Notes: generated from the letters alone by a model not told the origin. Numbered from the stretch's first letter, positions 9,236 through 18,480 are shown. The stretch: DNA of 64,000 nt from Paenibacillus sabuli (GCF_014705605.1 NZ_JACXIZ010000020.1:121097-185096), one strand, 5' to 3'. Numbers and translations are program-made.

Positions 9236-11080
9236 ATGGCGAAACGAAAATGGGGCCGGAGAGCTATTTTAGCGCTTGCAATTATCGGATTTTGGTCGTT
9301 CCTCTCCAGCCTGGGCACGGGCGGTACCTTGAATGTTGTGGAGCTTGAGCTCAAAGACCTGGTTCGGGCCAAATCGGACGAGGAGCGCCGCCCCTTTCAG
9401 GAAATACAAATCATTCGGATCGACGACACGTCGCTCGAGCAGCTCGGCCAATTCCCATGGGACCGCAGCTTGCATGCGCAATTGCTGGAGATGCTGGCCG
9501 AGGCCGGCGCCAAGGCGATTTTTTTGGATCTCGTCTTTGCCGAGCCAAGCGATCCGGCGGCGGACGAGGCGTTGCGGGAGGTCATCGCGCGATACGACAA
9601 TATTATTTTGCCGGCGGTCTTTAACTTCAAGCCGGTGCAACAGGCAGCCGGGGAGCTGGAGACCGAGTCTGTGAGCTATCCGACAGAGGCGATCGGCGTG
9701 CCGGACGAGCAGACCGCGCACATCAATGTCATGCCCGACAGCGACGGCACTGTGCGCATGCTGACTTTAGGAGTCTCAGACACAGACGGGACAATGGTGC
9801 CCGCCGCCAGTGTGAGACTAGCCAATTACATACTCGGCGATGAGCTGCAGATTCACTACAATGCTGACGCCGGCAGTTGGTACCGCGGCGAAGAAGTCAT
9901 TCCTACGAACGGCCGCAGTCAAGTGAAGATCGATTTTTTTTCCGAGCCGCGTGAGGTAATGACGGCCGACACGGGGTATGAGTCGCAGGCATACTTCGAT
10001 GTGCTGACCGGCAACATTCCGGCCGAGTACTATCAGGACGCTGTTGTGCTGATCGGGCCGTGGGCAGCGGGCATGCAGGACGAATATGTGACGCCGGCCA
10101 ATCCCAATCTCAAAATGTACGGCGTGGAAATTCATTCCAATATGGTTCAATCGCTGGCGACCGGCGCGTTCTTTATTGATGCGCCGGAGGCGCTCAATTA
10201 TGGACTGATTGCGCTGCTGACGCTCCTGCCGCTCATGCTGTTCGTTTCGGGCAGGGTCTCGGTCATCCTTTATTTCAGCCTGACAGCGGGCTATCTCTTG
10301 GCCTGGATCGCGGTGTATATGTGGTATTCCACTTTTTTGACCGTGAGCTACCCGCTATTGGCGCTGACCAGCGCATTCATTGCCTCGATCGTGGTGCAGG
10401 TGATCGACGAGCGCAAGGAACGCGGACGCGTCACGACGATATTCGGACGCTTCGTCCCGCGCAGCGTCGTCGACGAGCTGCTGGCCAGCGGCGAGGAAGT
10501 GAAGCTGGGCGGTCAGCGCAAGGATATTACCGTCATGTTCGTCGACATTCGAGGGTTCACGCCGATGTCCGAGCGCTTGCAGCCGGAAGAGGTCATCCAG
10601 GTACTGAATGCGTATCTGGATCTGTGCACGAAGGCGGTCTTTCGCTGGAACGGCACGCTGGACAAGTTCATCGGCGACGGCGTGATGGCCTTCTTCGGAG
10701 CGCCTGTCGACCTGCCGCAGCATCCCGAGATGGCCGTGCGCGCCGCTCTTGAGATGAAGCAACAGGCCGACGTGCTGGAACAGCAATGCGTCGAACAATT
10801 CGGCATCGGCGTCAAATTCGGCGTCGGCTTGCACTGCGGCCCCGCCGTCGTCGGCAACATCGGGTCGGAAGGCCTGCGACTCGACTATACCGCGATCGGC
10901 GATACCGTCAATCTGGCGGCGCGGCTGGAGTCCAACGCCATGCCGGGTCAGATTCTGATCAGCGCGCCCTTGCAAGCGCGGCTCGGCGATGCATTCGCGA
11001 CCGAGGATATCGGAGAAATCAAAGTCAAGGGCAAGGAAATGCCGGTCCGCGTGTACGCAGTGACCGGTGCTGCACAATAA
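9236..11080 (+). CDS. CHASE2-domain class III adenylate/guanylate cyclase
   Basis: Membrane receptor cyclase of about 614 residues. There is one N-terminal helix (about 10-28), then an extracytoplasmic CHASE2 sensor (about 35-310, with IIRIDDTSLEQLGQFPWDR). Three closely spaced helices follow (about 320-385), then a cytosolic class III cyclase domain. Both metal aspartates are present (MFVDIRGFTPMSER, about 434; FIGDGVMAFFGAP, about 480), and DYTAIGDTVNLAARLE is the typical end of the domain. The product is probably cAMP, though the purine-selecting residues were not resolved by eye. I prefer the ATG at 9236, with AAGGGGG upstream, over GTG 9200. The gene is 26 bases ahead of the FecR-domain gene, a pairing often seen with CHASE2 cyclases. 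Confidence 0.9.
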   Translation: MAKRKWGRRAILALAIIGFWSFLSSLGTGGTLNVVELELKDLVRAKSDEERRPFQEIQIIRIDDTSLEQLGQFPWDRSLHAQLLEMLAEAGAKAIFLDLVFAEPSDPAADEALREVIARYDNIILPAVFNFKPVQQAAGELETESVSYPTEAIGVPDEQTAHINVMPDSDGTVRMLTLGVSDTDGTMVPAASVRLANYILGDELQIHYNADAGSWYRGEEVIPTNGRSQVKIDFFSEPREVMTADTGYESQAYFDVLTGNIPAEYYQDAVVLIGPWAAGMQDEYVTPANPNLKMYGVEIHSNMVQSLATGAFFIDAPEALNYGLIALLTLLPLMLFVSGRVSVILYFSLTAGYLLAWIAVYMWYSTFLTVSYPLLALTSAFIASIVVQVIDERKERGRVTTIFGRFVPRSVVDELLASGEEVKLGGQRKDITVMFVDIRGFTPMSERLQPEEVIQVLNAYLDLCTKAVFRWNGTLDKFIGDGVMAFFGAPVDLPQHPEMAVRAALEMKQQADVLEQQCVEQFGIGVKFGVGLHCGPAVVGNIGSEGLRLDYTAIGDTVNLAARLESNAMPGQILISAPLQARLGDAFATEDIGEIKVKGKEMPVRVYAVTGAAQ

Positions 11081-11106
11081 ACGATCAGGAGAGGAGCAAG
11101 CGGGAG

Positions 11107-12951
11107 ATGCGTATGCAAGGGAAGCGGATATGGAGTATATGCCTGATTGTCGCGCTGCTGGGCGGCGTATTGCCCTTCATCTCGGAAAAGCAAGCCGCAG
11201 CGGCGGTCAGCCGCGTGGCCGTCGTCAAGGAGCTGAAGGGGACGGTCCAGGTTAAAAAGTCGGGCGGCAGCAAGGCGTTCAAAGCCTTCGTCAATATGAG
11301 TCTGGGCGAGGGGGATGTCATTACGACCGCCAAAGGCGCAAGCGTCCGCCTGGAGCTGGCGAGCGCCAAGGCCGATCAAGACGAGGTGACCATCGGCGAG
11401 AACGCGCAAGTCGATTTCACCAAGTTGTCCGACGACAAGGGCACAAAGTCCAAAATGAAGGTGTGGGCCGGCTCGCTATGGGTCAAGGTGAAATCGATCT
11501 CCAATGCGAGCGATACGTTCGAGGTGGAAACGCCGACCTCGATCATGGGCGTGCGCGGCACGCAATTCATGATCAGCTACGATCCCGCCACAGGATATTC
11601 CAGTCTGTTTGCCGGGAGCGGGATTCTGACGACTGCCCCCAAGAGCGGCAAGGAAAGGGAGCAGCACAACGATCCCGTGATGGTCTATCCGGCGCAACAA
11701 ATTTTGTTGCCGCCAAGCGAGGAAACGGACGAGGAGCCGCTTGTCTCCATCGTCGATCTGGAGGAGCTGATTCGCAGAGCTTCTCCGGGAATCATCGAGC
11801 AAATGCTGCGCAATGCTAACGAAATTGAAGCGGAAAACGAGGCGCTATTGAAGGAGCTGCTGCAAGGCGGCTCGAGCCTGGAGCAGATCACGTCCAAAAT
11901 TCCGAATCTGGACGATTATAAAGGCAATCTCGATCAACTGCTCGCCAATATTGCCAAGGCGGCGCTCCAAGGCGACAAGCTCTCGAAAGCGCAGCTGGAT
12001 CAACTGCTTGAGGAAATCAACGCTTCTCGTCCGCAAGCCAAAAAAATCGATCCCGAGCAGGCCGAGGCGTTCAAGCTGACCAAGGAGCAGCAGGCCGAGC
12101 GGGAGCGCGTGAAGAAAAAGCAGGAAGCTGCGGAGAAAAGCAAGCGCAGCAAGGAAGAGCAGCTCGCCGAGCAGATGAAATCGATCATCGACAAAATCAA
12201 GCAAAACAAAGAGCAGCAAAAAAAGCAGAATGAAGCGAAGCTGGAAGAGCGACAGAAACAAGCCGAGCAGCGCATGCTGGAGCAAATGACGCCGGCCGAG
12301 CGCGCTAAATTCGAGGCGGACAAGGAGCGTCTGGCGCGTGAAGCGAATGCCGCGCAACCGATGACGCCCGGAGGCAATACCGGCGGCGGCTCGAATCCCG
12401 ACCCGGATCCGGAGCCGACGGCGTCCCCGACGGCGACGCTGACCACGACCGATCCGGTATGGGACATATCGGAGGAGGAGCAGTCTGTCCGGATTGCACT
12501 CGCGCTCACGGGAATGGACGATGCCTCGATCGCGGGCTTTCAGGCTAAGCTAAGCTTCGATCGCCAGTACGTAGCCTTTGACGAGACGGCATTTGTCTCC
12601 GATGCGCCGACCTATCGGAGCGGCTTCCCCGGATTTGTCGTCGAGCCCCAGGGAACAACCGTTGCGGGGGCCAACAGTACGGATCATTATCGCGTCGACG
12701 GCAAGGCGGGCACGATTTTTTACGCGGCGGTCAAGTACCAAGGCGGGTCCGTCGAGATCGCGGACGGTAAGGTAATCGCAGCGTTCCCGTTTGCGGCGCA
12801 GACGACCGGCATGACGGCCGGGGAGACGTACGAAGCTGCGTTTGTCCTGGAGGAGCTGATCGCGGTCGACGAGGCGGGCGAGCCGGTGGCGGAGGTCGAG
12901 CTGGCCGGACCGCTGGTCGTGACGCTGCGCTACATGCCGTCCACGTCTTGA
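11107..12951 (+). CDS. Secreted FecR-domain protein with coiled coil and cohesin-like C-terminus
   Basis: 614 residues. A signal peptide (about 1-31, cleaving near KQAAAA) is followed by a FecR domain (about 35-175, with FEVETPTSIMGVRGTQF). Then comes a charged, Lys/Glu/Gln-rich coiled coil (about 205-425) and a Pro/Thr linker (DPDPEPTASPTATLT). The C-terminal domain (about 445-612, SFDRQYVAFDETAF...FYAAVKYQGG...AAFPFAA) resembles a cohesin-type beta sandwich. The frame is open upstream to 10786 inside the cyclase gene, but the signal peptide and AGGAGAGGAG place the start at 11107. A role as an extracellular scaffold or envelope sensor partner of the cyclase is inference. Confidence 0.82.
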   Translation: MRMQGKRIWSICLIVALLGGVLPFISEKQAAAAVSRVAVVKELKGTVQVKKSGGSKAFKAFVNMSLGEGDVITTAKGASVRLELASAKADQDEVTIGENAQVDFTKLSDDKGTKSKMKVWAGSLWVKVKSISNASDTFEVETPTSIMGVRGTQFMISYDPATGYSSLFAGSGILTTAPKSGKEREQHNDPVMVYPAQQILLPPSEETDEEPLVSIVDLEELIRRASPGIIEQMLRNANEIEAENEALLKELLQGGSSLEQITSKIPNLDDYKGNLDQLLANIAKAALQGDKLSKAQLDQLLEEINASRPQAKKIDPEQAEAFKLTKEQQAERERVKKKQEAAEKSKRSKEEQLAEQMKSIIDKIKQNKEQQKKQNEAKLEERQKQAEQRMLEQMTPAERAKFEADKERLAREANAAQPMTPGGNTGGGSNPDPDPEPTASPTATLTTTDPVWDISEEEQSVRIALALTGMDDASIAGFQAKLSFDRQYVAFDETAFVSDAPTYRSGFPGFVVEPQGTTVAGANSTDHYRVDGKAGTIFYAAVKYQGGSVEIADGKVIAAFPFAAQTTGMTAGETYEAAFVLEELIAVDEAGEPVAEVELAGPLVVTLRYMPSTS

Positions 12952-12977
12952 TCCTACCTTAATCTAAGGAGCATACC

Positions 12978-14552
12978 ATGAAAAAAAGATGGCACATGTT
13001 AACGGCGGCCGCACTGACAGCGGCCTTGCTCATTCCGGCGGCGAGCGGAGCGGCTCAGGCGCCTTGGGAGCAAGACGCCCCCGACCTGGCGCTGTACGAA
13101 GTTCGCACGTACACCGGCAGCGGTGAAGCGGGATATGCAGAGGGAGACAGAGAAGACGCGGCCTTTCGGATGCCCGGCAGCCTGGCGCTCATGCCGGAGG
13201 GCGGACTGCTCGTGTCGGATACGGGCAATCAGCGTCTGCGCGTCGTCCGCGAGGCGCAGACGCGGCTGCTGGCGGGCGCGCACTATGCAATCGGAGATTC
13301 GGGACAATTGGCCGGCGCATTCGCCGACGGGACTGGTGCGGAAGCGTTTTTCAGCACGCCGACCGGTATCGCGCTGCGCGATGACGGCACAGTACTGGTG
13401 GCCGACGCCGACAATCATGCGATACGGGCCGTCGCGCCGGACGGCACTGTCCGTACTGTGGCGGGCGACGGGCTGATCGGCAATGAAGACGGCAAGACAG
13501 CAGAGGCGCGGTTCTATTATCCGACCGATGTCGCGATTGCGCCGGACGGCGCCATTTATGTCGCCGATACGCTGAATCACACGATTCGCCGAATATCCGA
13601 CGGTCGTGTGACGACCATCGGACAGCACTCCGACAGGGTGACGCAGCTGGTACCGGGATACGCCGAGCCGATCGGCGATTATGCCGACGGCCCGCTGGAG
13701 CAGGCGCTGTTCAACGAGCCGAGCGGGCTCGCGCTGGATAGCAAGGGCAATCTCTATGTGAGCGACACCGGCAACCAGCGCATTCGCTATATCGATTTTG
13801 CGGCGGGCACGGTCTCGACGGTAGCGGGGACAGCGGGCGCGTACGAGGCCCTTTCACCCTACGCAGAGGGCGGATACGCCGACGGCCCGGCGGCGCAGGC
13901 GCGCTTCCAGGCGCCGCGCGGCATCGTTGCGCTCGAGGATGGCGCTCTCCTGATCGCAGACTCGGGCAATCACGCGATTCGCCTGCTGAGCGAGGGCGAG
14001 GTGCGTACGATTGCCGGGACGCCGGGCGATGCGGGCTCGGCGGACGGGGTCGCTTCGGCGGCTGGATTCGACCGTCCGGTCGACGTCGCGCTCGGACCGG
14101 ACGGCGTCATCTATGTCGCCGATCTGGGGAACAATCGGATTCGCACGATCGCACCGTATGCTTATCCTGCCGCTCTGCAGCGCGAGGACGAGGTCCAGTT
14201 GCTCTATGGGGCCGACCGACTGGAGACCGATACCGCACCGGTCATTGCGAAGGGGACGACGTTCGTGCCGGTCCGCGTCATTGCCGAGCGCCTGGGATAC
14301 ACGGTCGAGTATCGCGATGGCGAGGCCGTCGTGACCAAGGGCGGTCGGACGTATACGCTGCGGCAAGGCTCGACGCGCGTCGCCATCGTCGATGCCTCGG
14401 GGATTGCTGCGCAAGCCGAATTGCTGGCCGCGCCGGTCATGCGCAACAATCGCATGCTGTTGCCGGTGCGCTTTTTCGCCGAAGAGGCCGGGCTTGACGT
14501 CCAGTGGCTGCCGGATGTGCGCGCCGTCCTGCTGCGCGATTCACTATTTTAA
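12978..14552 (+). CDS. Secreted NHL-repeat protein with copper-amine-oxidase-N-like stalk domain
   Basis: 524 residues with a signal peptide (about 1-26). Six NHL beta-propeller blades follow, each ending in a [VA]x-D-[TSLA]-x-N-[QHN]-x-I/L-R motif: SDTGNQRLRVV, ADADNHAIRAV, ADTLNHTIRRI, SDTGNQRIRYI, ADSGNHAIRLL and ADLGNNRIRTI. The C-terminal 115 residues (TTFVPVRVIAERLGYTVEY...RMLLPVRFFAEEAGL) form a copper-amine-oxidase-N domain, common on Paenibacillus cell-surface proteins. It follows the FecR gene by 26 bases with TAAGGAG upstream, so cyclase, FecR and NHL genes probably form one envelope operon. The ligand is unknown. A strong terminator closes the unit. Confidence 0.88.
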   Translation: MKKRWHMLTAAALTAALLIPAASGAAQAPWEQDAPDLALYEVRTYTGSGEAGYAEGDREDAAFRMPGSLALMPEGGLLVSDTGNQRLRVVREAQTRLLAGAHYAIGDSGQLAGAFADGTGAEAFFSTPTGIALRDDGTVLVADADNHAIRAVAPDGTVRTVAGDGLIGNEDGKTAEARFYYPTDVAIAPDGAIYVADTLNHTIRRISDGRVTTIGQHSDRVTQLVPGYAEPIGDYADGPLEQALFNEPSGLALDSKGNLYVSDTGNQRIRYIDFAAGTVSTVAGTAGAYEALSPYAEGGYADGPAAQARFQAPRGIVALEDGALLIADSGNHAIRLLSEGEVRTIAGTPGDAGSADGVASAAGFDRPVDVALGPDGVIYVADLGNNRIRTIAPYAYPAALQREDEVQLLYGADRLETDTAPVIAKGTTFVPVRVIAERLGYTVEYRDGEAVVTKGGRTYTLRQGSTRVAIVDASGIAAQAELLAAPVMRNNRMLLPVRFFAEEAGLDVQWLPDVRAVLLRDSLF

Positions 14553-14587
14553 GCGAATCTAGGTCCACCAGGCACGACCAATGGCCC

Positions 14588-14626
14588 AAAACAGCCGTCC
14601 GATGCGAAATCGGACGGCTGTTTTGC
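14588..14626 (+). terminator. Rho-independent terminator after the NHL gene
   Basis: The stem AAACAGCCGTCCGAT pairs with ATCGGACGGCTGTTT around a short GCGAA-type loop, and the 3' arm runs into TTTT. It ends the cyclase-FecR-NHL unit. Confidence 0.9.
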
Positions 14627-14677
14627 CGATATACACCATATCCGATTGTTTTGCGAAAGGAGCCAAAGCGAAAAGGG

Positions 14678-16114
14678 ATGAAGCCGCGCGAGGAAATCGT
14701 CCATTTGAAGCAATTCGTCAAAAATCATCCCGATAATAAAATGGCTTGGTATTTGCTCGGGAAGGAATACATGCTGCAGGGCAAGCATTCGAAGGCGAAC
14801 TATTGCTTCCTGGAGGCCGGCGAGGTCTACGAAGCCTTCGAAAGCAAGCAGCATCCGATTCTGACGCAGCAGCGTCAAGCCATCGAGCAATGGGCCAGGC
14901 GTCGCAAGCGCGCGCTGCTGGCCAAGCGTGCGCTCCTGGCCCTGCTGATCCTGTTCGGCCTCACAGTCATCGCGCCGCGCGCAGAGAGCCCCGAGGAGCC
15001 GGTGGCGCAAGCGCCGTCCTCGGAAGCAGCCGAGGAACCGCCCGATGACGAGGGCGAAGGAGCGGCGACGGGGGACAAGGAGCCGGAGCAAGCCTTGGAT
15101 GCTGCGCCTATTGTGGCGGAGGGCGAGCTGACGGTTTCCTTTGGCACAGGTCAGCCGGAGCAGGCCTTGGCCGCGAATCTGTCCGCTTTGCTCCGCGAGC
15201 CGTCGTGGGGCCGGGGGATGGCGGTGCTGCTGGCGGTCCGTCAGCCTTACCGGATCTGGAGCGACGAGATGCGGCCGTTGCTGGAGGCGAGCCGCGATGC
15301 CGCAGGCAGCGACGTCCAATTGACCATGCTCGATGCCGAGGCGTGCGTGTGCGCGCCAGAGGATAGCGCAGCCGCCTCGGAGCGACTCGCGGCCTGGGGA
15401 GCGGAGCAGGAGCAGCGCTGGGCGCTGGCCAGCGCCATACACCACTATGCCCGCCTGACGGACAGCTGGCCCGCCGGGGTCGAGGAGCTGGCCGGGCCAT
15501 ATCCGGACAATTATATGGCGGGCGATAGCGCTGCGATGCGCGAGATGTATGATGTCGTGCTGGAGACGATGCAGCGTCAGCATGCCGGCAGCGCGCCTGC
15601 AGGCGCGCTGCGTCCGCTCACAGCGTCGGAGACGGGGCCGCGCTATGGCAGCCTCGGCTTGCCGCAGCAGCCGCTGGAGATCGTCGTGGATACGGAGCAG
15701 TATGCGCTGCTCGTGCTGAGCGGCGATGTCGTCGTCCGCTCGTATCCGGTCGGTCTGGGCGGCGAACGGACGCCCGAGGGACAATTTCAGATCAGTGAGA
15801 AGGTCAAAAATCCGAACGGACGTTCAGACGGCGAGTTTGGCAGTCGGGGCATGACGCTGTCCGACACCGATTATGCGATCCATGGCACGAACGACCCGGC
15901 GAGCATCGGCAGGGACGACTCGCTTGGCTGCGTGCGGATGGCCCGGGCGGACATTGAAGAACTGTATGATCTGGTGCCCATCGGGACGAGCGTAACGATC
16001 CAGGCGGGCGGCGCGCCCGAAGGAAAAGGCGCAGCGCCGCCGTCAGGCGAATTTCGCCTGACGCCGCAGCAGGACGAGACGAATCCGGACAAGGTGTACC
16101 GGTGGCTGGATTAA
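14678..16114 (+). CDS. Membrane-anchored L,D-transpeptidase (YkuD) with cytosolic TPR-like N-terminus
   Basis: 478 residues. Residues 1-75 are cytosolic and TPR-like (NHPDNKMAWYLLGKEYMLQGKHSKA). One transmembrane helix (about 83-100) is followed by a Pro/Glu-rich linker, a middle domain without recognised fold, and a C-terminal YkuD domain (about 330-450). The YkuD catalytic signature is complete: H-G-T-N-D near 402 and S-L-G-C-V-R-M near 417, with the nucleophilic cysteine. Such enzymes make 3-3 peptidoglycan crosslinks or attach proteins to the wall. I use the ATG at 14678, with AAAGGAG nearby, not the open frame reaching back to 14504, which would cross the terminator. Confidence 0.87.
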   Translation: MKPREEIVHLKQFVKNHPDNKMAWYLLGKEYMLQGKHSKANYCFLEAGEVYEAFESKQHPILTQQRQAIEQWARRRKRALLAKRALLALLILFGLTVIAPRAESPEEPVAQAPSSEAAEEPPDDEGEGAATGDKEPEQALDAAPIVAEGELTVSFGTGQPEQALAANLSALLREPSWGRGMAVLLAVRQPYRIWSDEMRPLLEASRDAAGSDVQLTMLDAEACVCAPEDSAAASERLAAWGAEQEQRWALASAIHHYARLTDSWPAGVEELAGPYPDNYMAGDSAAMREMYDVVLETMQRQHAGSAPAGALRPLTASETGPRYGSLGLPQQPLEIVVDTEQYALLVLSGDVVVRSYPVGLGGERTPEGQFQISEKVKNPNGRSDGEFGSRGMTLSDTDYAIHGTNDPASIGRDDSLGCVRMARADIEELYDLVPIGTSVTIQAGGAPEGKGAAPPSGEFRLTPQQDETNPDKVYRWLD

Positions 16115-16248
16115 CCGAAAATCAAAAGCAAGGATACCGCGAGGACGACAACGATGAATGCGGACACGATCCAAAGCAAGGCTTTTCGATTGACTTCTTC
16201 CTTCGGCTTCTGTTTCAGAGCCGGAGGTCTTTTTCGGTTTGCGCTCAT
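16111..16248 (-). CDS. Small single-helix membrane protein, 45 residues
   Basis: Frame too short for routine calling. It reads MSANRKRPPALKQKPKEEV followed by NRKALLWIV and a hydrophobic helix (SAFIVVVLAVSLLLIF, about 29-44), then stop. It has a well-placed GAAAGGAGTC ribosome-binding site before the ATG at 16248. The topology suggests a basic, proline-rich cytosolic tail and one C-terminal membrane helix. Its stop codon overlaps the stop of the L,D-transpeptidase on the other strand by three bases. The function is unknown. The strong ribosome-binding site and clean helix make it more than a chance frame. Confidence 0.65.
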   Translation of the reverse strand: MSANRKRPPALKQKPKEEVNRKALLWIVSAFIVVVLAVSLLLIFG

Positions 16249-16411
16249 TTTTGCGAGACTCCTTTCAAGATCGGCATGGCCTTAGTCCAAGCTAATTGTA
16301 ACCGTTCTCCATGGGCCTCGCAAGCGATTCTCGAAACAGGCGGAGGCGCTTTTCTTTTGACGCTAAAAAAGTTAAACTAATGGGTAGGGCATATGAGCCA
16401 GAACGGAGTGA

Positions 16412-17524
16412 ATGGAATTGTTATATACTAAAATAGCCAAGCCGATCCTGTTCGGCATGGATCCCGAAAAAGCCCATCATCTGACCATTGACGGCATGCA
16501 CAGGGCCGGACGTGCACCGGGAGGGGCTGCGTTGCTGCGTGCCTTGTGGGGCGTAGAGCAGCGGCCGGAGCTAACGATGGAGCTGATGGGGCTGCGGTTT
16601 CCCCAGCCGGTAGGACTGGCTGCCGGGCTGGACAAAAACGCCAAGGCCGTGGACGGCTTCTCCTCCATCGGCCTCGGATTCATGGAGGTCGGCACGGTCA
16701 CGCCCAAAGGGCAGCCCGGCAATCCGCAGCCGCGCTTGTTCAGGCTGCCGGAGGATCGCGGGCTCATCAACCGCATGGGCTTCAACAACGACGGCACCGC
16801 AGCGATGAAGCAGCGTCTGGCCAAACGGCGCGTACGCACGATTCCGCTCGCCGTCAATATCGGCAAAAACAAAACGACGCCGAATGCGCAGGCGCACGAG
16901 GATTACCGTGCCTGCATTCGTGATTTGTACGCGGAGGGCGACTTCTTCGTCGTCAATATCAGCTCGCCCAATACGCCGGATCTGCGCGAGCTGCAGCACG
17001 GCGACGATCTGAGGCAGCTGCTTGCAGCCGTGCTCGAGGAGATGCGGGCGCAATCTCGTCAGCAGGGAGCCGATTCCGCGGTCAAGCCGATGCTGGTCAA
17101 GATTGCGCCGGATATGACCGAGGAGCAGCTCGCCTATACGGTCGATACGATTGTAGCGAGCGGCGCGTCCGGCATCATCGCGACTAATACGACGATTCGT
17201 CGCGAAGGGCTGCGTCACCGGCACGCGGCCGAGACTGGCGGGCTCAGCGGCGCCCCGCTGCGCGACCGGACGACCGAGATCGTCGGGCGTATTTATCGTC
17301 AGGTGGAGGGACAAGTGCCGATTATCGGTTCGGGCGGGATCTTCGATGCGGACGACGCCTATGCGAAGATTACCGCGGGCGCGAGCCTGGTCGAGATTTA
17401 TACGGCATTGATTTACCGCGGTCCCGAGGTGCTGCGCGAGCTGCAGCAGGGACTGCTCGAGCGGCTGCGGCGGGATGGCTTCGGCCACCTGTCCGAAGCT
17501 GTCGGCGCCGATCATCGGCGCTAG
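16412..17524 (+). CDS. pyrD: Dihydroorotate dehydrogenase, quinone-dependent (class 2)
   Basis: 370 residues. It oxidises dihydroorotate to orotate in pyrimidine synthesis and passes electrons to the quinone pool. The N-terminal amphipathic extension (LYTKIAKPILFGMDPEKAHHLT) is the quinone/membrane tunnel that marks class 2. FMN and substrate motifs include GLAAGLDKNA, INRMGFNNDG, VNISSPNTP with the class 2 catalytic serine region, IATNTT and IGSGGI. The gene is separate from any pyr operon, as is usual for class 2 enzymes. The start at 16412 has a moderate AACGGAGTG site. Confidence 0.96.
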   Translation: MELLYTKIAKPILFGMDPEKAHHLTIDGMHRAGRAPGGAALLRALWGVEQRPELTMELMGLRFPQPVGLAAGLDKNAKAVDGFSSIGLGFMEVGTVTPKGQPGNPQPRLFRLPEDRGLINRMGFNNDGTAAMKQRLAKRRVRTIPLAVNIGKNKTTPNAQAHEDYRACIRDLYAEGDFFVVNISSPNTPDLRELQHGDDLRQLLAAVLEEMRAQSRQQGADSAVKPMLVKIAPDMTEEQLAYTVDTIVASGASGIIATNTTIRREGLRHRHAAETGGLSGAPLRDRTTEIVGRIYRQVEGQVPIIGSGGIFDADDAYAKITAGASLVEIYTALIYRGPEVLRELQQGLLERLRRDGFGHLSEAVGADHRR

Positions 17525-17562
17525 CGCCGCCGCTCAGCGCGAACGAGGATGGAGGCGATCAG

Positions 17563-18375
17563 ATGGACGGAAGAGACTGGAGTGTATTTTTGCTTCCATA
17601 CGAACAGGCCGTCGAAGAGCTCAAGGTCAAATTCAAGACGATGCGCAGCGAACTGAAGGTAAGAGAATCGTACGCGCCGATCGAATTTGTAACCGGTCGC
17701 GTCAAGCGGATCTCCAGTATATTGGAAAAAGCCAAAAATTTAAATGTGCCGATGGACCGGATCGAAGTCGGCATCGAGGATATTGCCGGCATTCGCATCA
17801 TGTGTCAGTTCGTCGACGATATCAGGCGGGTCGCGGAATCGATTCGCGCGCGCAAGGACCTGCTGCTCGTATACGAAAAAGACTACATTACGAATTATAA
17901 GCCGAGCGGGTACCGCAGCTATCATATGATCGTGGAGTATCCGGTGCAGACGGCAATCGGCTTCAAAAAAGTGCTGGCCGAAATTCAAATTCGCACCTTG
18001 GCGATGAATTTTTGGGCGACGATCGAGCATTCGCTCAATTACAAGTACAAGGAAAGCCTGCCCGACGATGTCCGCGCGCGCTTGCGCAAGGCGGCGGAGG
18101 CGGCCTCTCAGCTAGACGACGAGATGTCGAGCATTCGCCAGGAAATTCTGGATGCGCAGCGCGGCTTCGAAGTACGCTCGAACGTGGTGTCGAGCGTGCT
18201 CTCGGACATCCAAAAGCTGTACTTCTATCATCGGGTGCGGGAGGCCGCACAGTTTCAGCTGCGCTTCAACGAGCTCTGGGAGCGCGAAGATACGTGGGGA
18301 ATCAAGCAATTGGGCAACGACTTGCAGGAAGCGATCCGGCGAGCCAAGACCGGCGGCGGCCTAGGCGGCGGCTAG
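17563..18375 (+). CDS. relQ: Small alarmone synthetase, RelQ/YjbM type
   Basis: 270 residues, a single RelA/SpoT synthetase domain with no hydrolase, TGS or ACT domain. It makes (p)ppGpp from ATP and GTP/GDP. Motifs are RVKRISSILEKAKN, GIEDIAGIRIMCQFVDD, NYKPSGYRSYHMIVEYP and the acidic EIQIRTLAMNFWATIEHSLNYKYK. The C-terminal helices (about 180-265) match the tetramerisation region of RelQ. The start is supported by GAGGATGGAGGCGATCAG. It lies 38 bases after pyrD and may share its transcript, linking alarmone output with nucleotide synthesis. That link is inference. Confidence 0.93.
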   Translation: MDGRDWSVFLLPYEQAVEELKVKFKTMRSELKVRESYAPIEFVTGRVKRISSILEKAKNLNVPMDRIEVGIEDIAGIRIMCQFVDDIRRVAESIRARKDLLLVYEKDYITNYKPSGYRSYHMIVEYPVQTAIGFKKVLAEIQIRTLAMNFWATIEHSLNYKYKESLPDDVRARLRKAAEAASQLDDEMSSIRQEILDAQRGFEVRSNVVSSVLSDIQKLYFYHRVREAAQFQLRFNELWEREDTWGIKQLGNDLQEAIRRAKTGGGLGGG

Positions 18376-18397
18376 CCTACTTTCTATGATTTCAAAA

Positions 18398-18455
18398 AAG
18401 CCCCGGCCGGGCGGAATGCGCGTGAAGCGCAATTCCAGCCCGACCGGGGCTCTTG
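18398..18455. terminator. Bidirectional terminator between relQ and the thioredoxin gene
   Basis: A long imperfect hairpin. AAAAAAGCCCCGG(CCGGGC) pairs with GCCCGACCGGGGCTCTT, with an inner stem GGAAT/ATTCC and GCGC/GCGC. It sits between convergent genes. The A-run on the left serves the minus-strand gene and the shorter T-run the plus-strand gene. Confidence 0.75.
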
Positions 18456-18480
18456 AGTAAGGAGCTGGCCTTATCTCGGA

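Noticed and set aside
10786..11106. N-terminal extension of the FecR-domain protein into the cyclase gene
   Set aside because: The extension is Arg-rich shadow sequence. A proper signal peptide and ribosome-binding site mark 11107 as the start.
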